64,000 bases of DNA from Polytrichum commune (taxonomy: Eukaryota > Streptophyta > Polytrichopsida > Polytrichales > Polytrichaceae). The notes under the pieces are model-generated. The model was not told the origin of the DNA. It saw only the letters and a list, made by a program, of their open reading frames with translations, and made no database searches. Position numbers and translations under genes: made by a program. The first letter of the stretch is position 1. The number at the start of each line of letters is the position of its first letter. The stretch is from the NCBI GenBank assembly GCA_950295325.1, contig OX485808.1, positions 16,018,527 to 16,082,526 of the forward strand. The letters run 5' to 3'. Below, in pieces: positions 1 through 8,619 of the stretch.

Positions 1-880
1 TGCACACCCTTTGACTGGACTATAAATCCACGGTCGCACTGAATATGCGCAATCTCCAATGAGCTTGTAAGATAAAAATTTACCTTTAATGCAATTTCTT
101 CCAATTTTTGTCAATTGAAACAATGTATAATCATGCATACTTCCTACCCATCCAAATTCGTAATCCCGAAATACACATTTCATATCTACTATACCTTGTA
201 ATAAAGTCAAATGAAGGATTTTTTGCAATAATAATCTTCTCCTCCAATTACAGGTGCAAAAATTGGAATGTGAGACCCATCAATTGCTCCTATAATGTGA
301 GAAATTCCATGAAGAGCCTCAAATTCATGGGCTAGAACCCTAAACTGAGCTAGACTTGGAAATTGTACAAAAATCCTTTGCAAATGAACTCTAACCAATC
401 TACAAAAAATTTAAACTATTTCTGAAATTGTACTTTCGGCTACCCCATATACCTCTCCTACGGTATACAAGGTATTTCCAGTCCCAAGCCTTTGTAATGA
501 CATTGCAATTCTACTCTCAACTGAAATTGTCTCTCTCATTTGTGTATTATTCCTCTGCAAATACGGACCTAACCTCTCACAAAGAAACTTGAATGTATTG
601 TGACATACACGAGTTCTTTGTTTAAAGATTTTTTTCCGTGAATGAACCCAATAACAACCTATCCATAAACCCTATATTTCTCTCAAATGCCCACACACTA
701 CGATCGCTCATCTTCATACCCTCAAAGCAAATGCTCAAAATTAGGGCATTTTCCCATTCTCCATTGAGTGCCAATGCTTGCATATGAAACACATGTCGCA
801 CAATCATGTGCAAACACCAATATAAAGCTAATGCAACAAGAATCCTTCTTATTCTCTCAATGTGATCCATCATGCTCTCT
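1..880 (-). pseudogene. PIF/Harbinger (HARBI1-like) transposase remnant, cut by the window edge
   Basis: Read on the minus strand, this stretch encodes successive blocks of a PIF/Harbinger DDE transposase: an N-terminal part (873-622), a helix-turn-helix-like part containing NTFKFLCERLGPYLQR (about 620-420), the first catalytic-Asp block GAIDGSHIPI (398-207), and the segment RDYEFGWVGSMHDYTLF followed by KLIGDCAYSVRPW (about 180-10), which carries the second Asp region. The reading frame is broken at least three times: a frameshift near 622-635, an in-frame TAA at 411-413 and a frameshift near 210, just after KSF. The C-terminal Glu block would lie left of base 1. In such elements the enzyme cuts and pastes DNA with help from a separate Myb-like protein, which I do not see here. 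The copy is dead. The family call is firm; the element's boundaries are unknown. Confidence 0.85.
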
Positions 881-970
881 TTCCTTCCTCACCGATGTAA
901 AACTAAAAAAAAAGTGAGAAAAGATAGAATGAAGATATGTAACTAGTGAGGTAGGGTTGCCCCTCTTTTC

Positions 971-1726
971 TCACTAATAAAATATGCAACGGTCCCTTAA
1001 CATGGTCCATTCTCACTTCACACTATGTTTGAGGACCCGACCCCACACAAAGTGGGTAGCCCATCACCCTTGGTACGGCCTTTGGATGATAGTCAAGGGT
1101 CCTCACCATTCCGTGGTCATGGCCCTTGGTTCGTGTGTGAAGTGGCCCTAAGGGCCACTTCACACACAAGATTGAAGGCCCGTGACCATTGCAATCTAAG
1201 AGCTCTCATTGGTCGAAAGGGCGGGAGACCGTCCAAGTTCACTTCACACACAAAGGTGAAGGCCTAAAGGTTCAAAGAAGATTTCATGGATGAAAAGTCT
1301 ATATGGAGTCCTACATGGCGTACTATGGATGAGGTTTTATGGTCTCCTAGAATTTTCGTTAGGTCCACCTCGACACAAATTCTGGGAGACTGTGATTTTT
1401 TTAATTGTTTTTCAGCATGATAGATTGCAAGGCATGTTCCATAACATATTCCAATACATACAAACACCACCAAGTAATTTTAAATTGATAGAGTTTGAGA
1501 CATATTCTTTCAAACTAAATCGTCCCCTCTTTTTTCCGCCAACAAAATATGCAATGGTCCCGCATTATGGTCTATTCACACCATTACATGGTCACAACCC
1601 TTGATTCTCATCCAAAGGCCGTACCATGGGTGTTGGGAAAGTTGTTCTATGTAGTCATGGACCCTCAAGCATAGTGTGAAGTGAGAATAGACCATGTTGA
1701 GGGACCATTACATATTTTATTGGTGA
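971..1726. mobile_element. Non-autonomous TIR element, 756 bp, 57-bp terminal inverted repeats
   Basis: Bases 971-1027 and 1670-1726 are inverted copies of each other over 57 positions with about five mismatches. Each contains a variant of AATAAAATATGNAANGGTCC and the stretch TTCTCACTTCACACTATG. A third, internal copy of part of the terminal repeat lies near 1541-1580 in the left-hand orientation. No transposase-like ORF is present inside, so this is a MITE-like or deleted derivative. I could not recognise a target-site duplication. Confidence 0.7.
1133..1167. repeat. Perfect hairpin, 17-bp arms, 1-base spacer
   Basis: The arms GTGTGTGAAGTGGCCCT (1133-1149) and its exact complement (1151-1167) are separated by one A. 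It sits inside the TIR element at 971-1726. The arm shares the CTTCAC-type motif of the element's termini, so it probably arose from an internal inverted duplication. Confidence 0.85.
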
Positions 1727-3650
1727 TTTTATCCGAGTGCAAACAAAAAAAACTACATCTTTTGCTAAAAAAAGACCCAAAATCGTTTTGGAAGAACTTT
1801 GAAGAAAAAGATGATTTGACCCTCCCATTTATGCAGATATTCACAGGTTACAACTTGAAGTTTCTAAAATGGGCTCCAAATGATCTATGTGAGATGATCA
1901 CAAAGCTATTTAATTTAGTGGCTAGAGGAGGATTCCCAACTTCATGGACTATCAACATTATTCAAATGATCTTCAAATCAAGTGATAGAACCATCTTGGG
2001 AAACTAAAAGACCACAATGCTAGGCAAAATACTTGGCAAGCTCTTTGGCTCCGTTTTAGAAAAAGAATAAAAGAATAACTAATTAGCATAATTGAAAGGG
2101 GTCAGAGCAAGAGGACATACATGTTTTTGGGAAGGTATATCTACTTTGGACCACATTCTTACATAACATACTTTGTTTGAACAATAAGCATTTGCAAGTT
2201 GATGCCATTATTCATGTTTTGTTGATTCCCCAAAAAAACTTTTGAGACGGTTCCGCATGACAAGCTTTGGAATGTCTCCAACATTTAGATGTACCAATAC
2301 ATTTACAATAAGCTACAAACGTTATGTATACCACAATCTATGCAAAAGTACAAATCAATGGAGATACACATGGCGAAGTAATGTCAGACACCAGTGTTAA
2401 ACAAGGATATCCCCTTTCTCTCACATTGTTTGGCTTATACATTGATGAACTTGAAACATGTATGGACAATATCAACATGGGTTCTCTATATTTGTTTAAT
2501 ATGATGGTTGTCATTCTTCTCTATGTTGACGATGTTTTTTTGCTCTCTAGTCATTATCAGACTTACAAAGATTTTTTAACAAACTATTTGAGTTTTGCAC
2601 TTTTTGTAGCCTTGATGTAAATCTATATGAGACCAAAATCTTAATCTTTGGCTACAACAAAAGGAAATTAAACCAAGAGGCTCTTTATTAGGCAAGGACC
2701 AAATTGAAATAACTCATGAATATAAATACTCCGGGTTGATCTCTACTCACATGTTGAAGGTACATGTTGCAAACTCAAATCACATCTATTCAAGACTTTG
2801 GTGCTTCCAACTTTCACATATGGCATTGGAAAACTCTCATTGAAAGGTTTTCGAGAAGGGCTTGAAGATACATATGATGTCTCACATCAACGTGTGTTCT
2901 CTGACAACCTATCATATTTTGTTGGCCGAATTTGGAGATTTTCCCATGGAATTATACAGTCTAAAACTAACTATGAGTTCTCAACAATGGTTTGTCCACC
3001 TACCCTCCTATTGGCTAGTCAATCAAGCAATCTCACTTTCTTGTCACTTGGCCGAATAACGGCATAACTGGCAACACTAGCAGTACAACCATGTGGTAAG
3101 CATCTTGGGGTCTATCTCATCATGGGAACAACCCAACAACATCGAAAGGGTTTTCTTGCTAAATAGTGAAACACTTCCCATCTCTCGGGGAGGAAACTAG
3201 ATTACCTACATCTCAAGGATTTTCTTAAATATGAATGTGAATTGTACTTGAACCAACCGTTGACACCACCAGAATGCAAGATCATTGTTGCTTACCGCAC
3301 CTTGAAACATAGACTTGCCATCGAAACTTGATGGAGGTCAACTATCCCTATCTCTAGAGATAATAGATTATGCCATTTTTGCTCTTATAATGTAGTTGAA
3401 AACGAGACACGCTTTGTGTTGGCGTGTCCCTTATATGACTCCATTAGAAATAAGTGTCAATCACTATTTGAGAAGGTAGTACTAGGGAGTCTCAAGTCTT
3501 TCTTCTAATTAGCCTCTACCTCACAAAGACCACCGCGCTCCACCATTCTAAGGAATTAGCCGGTTTGACACCACCCTGATGTATTTTTTTAGTTCTATAA
3601 GTCTTTTGGCTTCCAAGACTCAAAATCAATTTCATTTCATTTCATTTTTA
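1727..3650 (+). pseudogene. LINE (non-LTR) reverse transcriptase remnant
   Basis: The plus strand encodes, in broken frames, the order of a plant LINE ORF2. A fingers region comes first, with GGFPTSWTINIIQMIFK (to 2007) and then LGKILGKLFGSVLEK. TVPHDKLW follows near 2250, then SVKQGYPLSLTLFGLYIDELE-like sequence, and then the catalytic box YVDD (2522-2533) within 2324-2620. A C-terminal zinc-binding block RLCHFCSYN...ACPLYDSIR lies at about 3360-3508. In-frame stops at 2008 and 2621 and further frame changes make it non-functional. The 3' end runs into TTCAT repeats near 3625-3650, which may be the element's tail. The 5' part, including endonuclease, is missing and the preserved part begins right after the TIR element at 971-1726. 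The enzyme normally reverse-transcribes its RNA at the nicked target. Confidence 0.85.
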
Positions 3651-4226
3651 CACTAAATATGATATCTAGTGTCACTGATTCTAATTGTCTTGCTCAACAC
3701 TTATTGTAAATCCTAGTCCAGTGTCACCAACACTAAATGTTAACCCAACATTGTGTCATTCCTTGTAATTTTTTTGGTGGACTATAGATTTACAGTGTTG
3801 TAGTTACTAAGTGGTCTTTCAACCAAATTTTAATCACCCGTGACAATATTTCATTAAGTACATGCTAGGGTACATGATATGCCAACTCCGTTTCAAGGAT
3901 TGGCATGGATTTCACAATTTCTGCCTCTCACAATTTCCTGTTTAACCTATTTGGTTCCGAATTCACAATTTTTGAGTTCACTGAGCTAAATTGTGAGTAG
4001 AAGAATATAGCTCGGATAGAAGTTATGAGTCCTTATGAAGATAGTAAATACCCATTCCATAACAAATCACAATCGGATTGTGTGTGGCATGATCTTCAAA
4101 ATTGTTTTACAACTCATTACGAGGAGCTTTAAGACCTACAAACATTATTCATGATAAACCCTAGACAAAATGCAGAGTTCGTTGAGTCAAATTCCCCTCC
4201 CCCCCAAAATAAACAAATACATGTAT

Positions 4227-4251
4227 ATACATACATACATACATACATACT
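4227..4251. repeat. (CATA)n microsatellite
   Basis: A run of about six CATA/TACA tetranucleotide units, within the segment inserted in the ACTAAAT element. Confidence 0.9.
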
Positions 4252-4619
4252 TATACAAAAAAATGTAAAAGTGTAGCCATAACAACTGCCATCACAATCC
4301 ATACTTTAAACAACAACCAACTTGTAGTAATGCTCATTCAGGTGAAGAATTTTGTTAAAGTTGCAAAGGTGAGATCCAACTTCTCATGACAAGGAGGTGC
4401 ACCTAAATTATGGGAATTAGCATATGCTCAAGATTCAACACAATAAAAATAATTCAAAGTCAACAATTTCGGGGGCTAGTGTTGGAGCTAGCTTCAACTT
4501 AGTCGGAGGTAGAACATGTTCATTTTCACATGAAGAAGAATCATAGCTTGTTGTTTGGACTTTAGAACTACTTGAAATTTCGGAGAAAATAATAAATTGT
4601 TTCATAGCAACTCTGCAAA

Positions 4620-4770
4620 TGCTTCATAACAAACCCTACAAGCAAACTCTCAAGCAAACCCTACAAGCAAACTCTACAAGCAAACTCTCAAACAAACCCT
4701 AAAATCAAACTCTCAAGCAAACTTTCGATTAAACCCTACAAATAAACTCTTGAGCAAACTCTCAAGCACA
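4620..4770. repeat. Minisatellite of CAAACCCTACAAG / CAAACTCTCAAG units
   Basis: About ten degenerate tandem units of 12-13 bases alternate between the forms AAGCAAACCCTAC and AAGCAAACTCTC. The CAAACCCTA core resembles the plant telomere unit, but the register is not kept, so this is a local minisatellite rather than a telomere. Confidence 0.75.
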
Positions 4771-5079
4771 TTATGTAAGGAGAAGTCGTTAAGGTGGAGA
4801 TGTCACAACCTAGAGAAGAGTGGGCAAATAATAGCAAGTACAAGCTTTTGGACAATGGATGAACTTAAAGTTATCATCCATCATCGATGACAATATTTGT
4901 ACACTTATTCATAAGTAGTGTCATGACAAACAAATACCATATGACACTAAATATGCTATTTAGTGTAGTTCTTTTTAGTGTGTATGAGTTATGTGGAAAT
5001 TTCCATTAATCAATTTTATAACATTGTAATCAATGCCTTCTCCTTTCACAAGCATTTGTACACGTTCAAACTAATTATG

Positions 5080-5275
5080 TGATACTAAAACTCAAAACCC
5101 TACATCTTTAATTAAGGGCCCTAAAATTTTAATTCTAAAACCCTTGTTCCTTAATTAAGGGTACTAAACCCTAAACTAAACCCTTAACCCTAAATTAATG
5201 GCCCTAAACCTTCAAGTAAACCATAAATCGTAAGCCCTTACCCCTTAATCAAGGGTACTAAACCCTAATCCATAA
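5080..5275. repeat. Degenerate interstitial telomere-like CCCTAAA tract
   Basis: CCCTAAA and close variants (ACCCTAAAC, CCCTTAA, GCCCTAAAAT) recur about a dozen times over roughly 190 bases mixed with AATTAAGGG. This is an eroded interstitial tract, consistent with the Arabidopsis-type telomere repeat of land plants. Confidence 0.6.
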
Positions 5276-5468
5276 ATGCCTCATGACTTCGAGACTACTT
5301 CATTGAGCATTAATTAAAATATTATAGGATGTATTAATAGAACAAATCCATGAATATTCATATGAGCAAGTTTTGCGGAAGAAACCTCTCTCACACATTG
5401 TTATACTAGAAGGGATTACTAGCACTTGTTGGCAGAGTTTGTGTAAGCCTAGCTAATTGATGAATCAT

Positions 5469-5705
5469 TCACAAGTCATGATTGCATAGACCCATTTGCT
5501 TCATCACTTGTCCCCGTGATAACCACCTTACACCATGAATTTGTAGCATAACCAATGAATCTTGTGGAAACGTCTTCATTAAGTTGTTCATCTTTTGTTT
5601 ACAATTTGATGATGAACCCCCATGCGTAGGCCTTGTGAGAGAAACTATGTAACACCAATAGCTTTTAAAGCTATTAGCACTAGTTTTTGCAGGCTTGTTT
5701 ACCAA
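5469..5705 (-). pseudogene. Probable hAT-type transposase scrap
   Basis: A 78-codon minus-strand ORF ends with HGVRWLSRGQVMKQM. This resembles the RWLSRG segment found just before the catalytic core in hAT transposases of the ZNF862/DUF4371-like group. Nothing else of such an enzyme is visible nearby, so this is a short fragment. The call rests on one motif. Confidence 0.5.
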
Positions 5706-5753
5706 GTGTAGTTTTGATGATTTTTACTATTTGAATATAGTATTATATGTGTT

Positions 5754-6770
5754 TTAATTTTTTATTAATATATTTATATCGATATTGTATATATTTATTA
5801 CCTTGTATATGGCCATGATATATGGTAATTCATGGCTATCATTGCATATATCCGCTATAAGTTCATATATACTCTTTTGGATACTAGTAGTAATATCCTC
5901 AAGAGAAGTCCAACATCTATTGACTATGCAAGGTAAAAAATCCACGCTATTCAACCTCTCTAATGCTTGTTGCCGAATATGACTTATACATATAAAGCAA
6001 GCATTGTTGGACGCCTTGTCTAACCCGGATATATACACATGTTTAAGGAGCCAAATAATTTCGTCATTAACAACTTTAATAGCAAAAAGATAAGGTTGGG
6101 AGTACCTGAAGCCAAACTTGTTGAGTTTGTAGGCTTCGAGAAGTATCCTCTTGCTCCTTATCCTTACTTCATGTGTTGCCACGTTCATGTCCATTAGATA
6201 TTCCACATTGAGTACCTGATACACTTGTAAGAAGGTATCAAGTATAACTTGGATAACCTCATGTATGTGAGTAGGCCTCAAAGGTATGTGGTTGAGTCCC
6301 ATGGTAAGAGCTTGTCTCAAACCCTTATGTTGAATTATGGAAATGTCCATAGTTCTAACATACCCATTACCATTTACCTCACTGTTTTCACCCAATGTTT
6401 CTTTGTCAATAAACTTGTTGAATCTCCTAGAGGAGTGACATATGCACATATCCTCTAGGTTCATATGTTCAGGAAATTCAAACTCCTTGAATACCATGCT
6501 AGGCCTATAGCAATGAGTGGAAATGTTTGGATGATAACTCCATGCAAACATTATATTAAGTAATGCAGGTATTACCTGCGGTATGGATAAAAACATGAAA
6601 ATTTCAGAGAAGAATCTTTTCATGTGAATCCATTCCATAGCTCTATTACAATAGAACACATGTACAATGCCGGTATATTCCGATTTTTTTCTTCTTTTGG
6701 TAATAATCCTTCTGCCTAGAGAGTTGTGGCTGATTTCCCTTTCAACACCTGAGATATATTTATCCAGCAA
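5754..6770 (-). CDS. 338-codon ORF, unidentified, retroelement-like
   Basis: This is an uninterrupted minus-strand ORF. The middle contains a CxC-type motif with a conserved-looking continuation: DMCICHSSRRFNKFID, then YVRTMDISII, then LRQALTMGLNHIP (residues about 105-165). That order (Cys motif, His or Val-x-Thr-x-Asp, Leu-Arg, Gly-x-x-x-Ile-Pro) reminds me of the region upstream of the reverse-transcriptase or recombinase domain in large ORFs of Penelope-like or DIRS-like retroelements. I cannot confirm this, and no catalytic domain follows. A second possible Cys pair lies in ACFICISHI (residues about 265-273). The sequence is rich in Ile and His. It lies between a hAT scrap and the RGG-tailed ORF, both also minus strand, so all three may belong to one decayed insertion cluster. 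The start is simply the first Met; function unknown. Confidence 0.45.
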   Translation of the reverse strand: MLDKYISGVEREISHNSLGRRIITKRRKKSEYTGIVHVFYCNRAMEWIHMKRFFSEIFMFLSIPQVIPALLNIMFAWSYHPNISTHCYRPSMVFKEFEFPEHMNLEDMCICHSSRRFNKFIDKETLGENSEVNGNGYVRTMDISIIQHKGLRQALTMGLNHIPLRPTHIHEVIQVILDTFLQVYQVLNVEYLMDMNVATHEVRIRSKRILLEAYKLNKFGFRYSQPYLFAIKVVNDEIIWLLKHVYISGLDKASNNACFICISHIRQQALERLNSVDFLPCIVNRCWTSLEDITTSIQKSIYELIADICNDSHELPYIMAIYKVINIYNIDINILIKN

Positions 6771-7066
6771 AACATAGTATTCAAAATTCTATATGCTAAA
6801 TAATTCATATCAGCTATAAATCAAAGTAGTGGATTAGCCTTCTCTCTTCCTAGTACCAATCTGTGCTAAGGTGTATGCTAATCTTCCTCCTCCCACAATA
6901 GCACGCGTCCGCGTATAGGTGAACCTTGTTGGAGTTCAGCTGTCACCCCCATCCGTGTGTCAGGGTTGGTGCCTGCACCGTTGGGAGACAACCCATCCCC
7001 TCCCTGAAAAATCGCATTGCCAGTAGACGAAGGAGCCGTTCGGCTGGGTGGTGTTAGGTTAGGGTT

Positions 7067-8539
7067 TCAGAACCATGACCTTCCTCCCCCACGGCCTCGC
7101 ACACTTCTGCCTCCTCGAAACCCCGGGCTTTCCCCGCGTCCTGACAGACAACCTCGCCCTCTTCCTCCGCTATAAGCCTCGTCTGCTGGGGAGGAGTTCA
7201 AGTTGATTTTCTGTTTCTTGAATGGGGAAGGAGCTTTGCTAGGAGAGCCCGGATGAGCGAGAGAGAATTTAGGTCCTTTCAGAAGCCTTTCGATCTTGTT
7301 AGCAATAGGAGAGTCTGAAATTTCCGTCAGAAGTCTTTGGCTAGGATGTTCAGCAAGTTGGATTGCAGCTTTGATCATTTGCTCTCTCCCAACTTGGAAC
7401 ACAATGGCCGCCTTGACCGCAATTCTAGCCGATTCATGCATCCAGATCATGAACGCGGCTAGTCTAGCTACGGCTGTAGGGTAGTTAGGAAAAAACACCT
7501 CAAGCTTGTTGATCATGGTCCATACTGCATGATCGAACCAAATGATAGAGCCTTTGCACCCAGTTGTAGCTCGCGGGTTGCAAAGGCATCTCATGTATGG
7601 GCGTTGGACATTCCACATTTCAGATAAGTGTGACTCCTTTCTATTGTGTCCAGTGGATAGATCTTGCTTGGTATGAAGTTTGACTTCTAAAGTTGTACAC
7701 TTTGAATGGTCAAACATGTTAAGTGGAAATGCATGCATTAAATCCATTGGTGCCCTCAAGACCCCGATGTTGTTAAATGCTTGTTTTTTGAACAGATCCA
7801 CTTCTTGATCCGTAAAACCAGCCCATGCCTTCCACATAGGGATGGAAATGGGAGCAATTAGGTTAGTATTTCCTATTGCCCACATCCGATGTTGATAATC
7901 AGCCACTAGAAGCTCCACACTTCTAGTAGGCTTGATTGGAACAACTGGCCCCTTACTTGCTATCATGGTGTGTTTTTGCTTTTTTGCTTGAGAAGATTGT
8001 ATGTCTTCACTAAAATCTTCTAATGCACTCATGTCAGCTGCAGATATTGCTAATTTTGCTAGCAGGAGATGCGCTACTACACCAGTGCTGGCGCTGGAGT
8101 TCGGTCCAGTGACTGCGCTAGCTGTCTCTTGGTTCAGTTCATCCGCGTTTGCTAATTTCAAAATGGTCTCAACTCTCTGTGCTAGCAGAGTGGATCTGTC
8201 CGCATCCGCTTCGTCTTCGCAAAGTAGGTCAGGGAGTTTAGTCTGTGCGGTCTTAAGTCTGGCTACTGTCTTACTTGGATCTGTGGTAGCAAGGACGAAC
8301 AGGGACGTCCATGCAACTAAGTCTAACGAATCCAAGAGAAGGGGGGCATGCAGACCTTCATCGTCTGTGTCACTAAGTGCCGCAAGGTCCGCTTCCTGAA
8401 TGCTTCGGTGGAAGTCGGGTACACTGATTGCCGCAATGGTAGATTGTACAGCCAGTATCGGAGCTGGAAGTGGGGCAACATACCCAAGCTTAACCAAATC
8501 CTTGCACCATGCTTGAGATTTTGGCTCTGACTGTGACAC
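7067..8539 (-). CDS. 490-codon intronless ORF with RGG tail, possibly Gag-like
   Basis: An intact single-exon minus-strand ORF, much more GC-rich than its flanks. The N-terminal third is acidic and Ala/Leu/Asp/Ser-rich (DTDDEG near residue 58). A basic AKKQKH motif lies near residue 187. A middle domain of about 220 residues is rich in Trp, Met and His and includes MWKAWAGF, EMWNVQRPYMRCLC and IIWFDHAVWTMI. A second basic stretch, SPFKKQKINL, is near residue 440. The last about 35 residues are an RGG/RGRG box (GGRGRG, RGGRSVRGRGGG), a nucleic-acid-binding tail. Intronless structure, RGG tail and a transposon neighbourhood suggest a retroelement nucleocapsid (Gag/ORF1), with RT and integrase absent. 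A cellular RNA-binding protein cannot be excluded. I recognise no catalytic motif. The Met at 8539 is the first in frame. Confidence 0.55.
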   Translation of the reverse strand: MSQSEPKSQAWCKDLVKLGYVAPLPAPILAVQSTIAAISVPDFHRSIQEADLAALSDTDDEGLHAPLLLDSLDLVAWTSLFVLATTDPSKTVARLKTAQTKLPDLLCEDEADADRSTLLAQRVETILKLANADELNQETASAVTGPNSSASTGVVAHLLLAKLAISAADMSALEDFSEDIQSSQAKKQKHTMIASKGPVVPIKPTRSVELLVADYQHRMWAIGNTNLIAPISIPMWKAWAGFTDQEVDLFKKQAFNNIGVLRAPMDLMHAFPLNMFDHSKCTTLEVKLHTKQDLSTGHNRKESHLSEMWNVQRPYMRCLCNPRATTGCKGSIIWFDHAVWTMINKLEVFFPNYPTAVARLAAFMIWMHESARIAVKAAIVFQVGREQMIKAAIQLAEHPSQRLLTEISDSPIANKIERLLKGPKFSLAHPGSPSKAPSPFKKQKINLNSSPADEAYSGGRGRGCLSGRGESPGFRGGRSVRGRGGGRSWF

Positions 8540-8619
8540 ATGTTAATACACTTAACACATTCAGTATAGAAGTGCCACAGATATGTAGAGGAATGGAAGG
8601 TAGCAGTTTCCATACTGCT

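Larger units (their letters stand above)
3651..4968. mobile_element. ACTAAAT-family palindrome-ended element, copy 1 (interrupted)
   Basis: The two ends (3651-3674 and about 4944-4966) are each near-palindromes of the form ACACTAAATATNATATTTAGTGT. The outer parts of this interval match, in reverse orientation, the copy at 63624-63973. Shared landmarks are a block near 3700-3790 with ACACTAAATGTTAACCCAACA, a block near 3838-3857 ending in GACAATATTTCATTA, and a block near 4888-4915 with TTATTCATAAG. Compared with that copy, about 930 bases (about 3858-4785) are inserted in the middle. No protein-coding capacity is seen. Confidence 0.6.

Noticed and set aside
5080-5275. True telomere
   Set aside because: Too short, degenerate and internal; normal sequence continues on both sides.
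8001-8399. 132-codon plus-strand ORF
   Set aside because: Antisense to the GC-rich RGG-tailed ORF; low-complexity Ala/Ser composition typical of a shadow frame.
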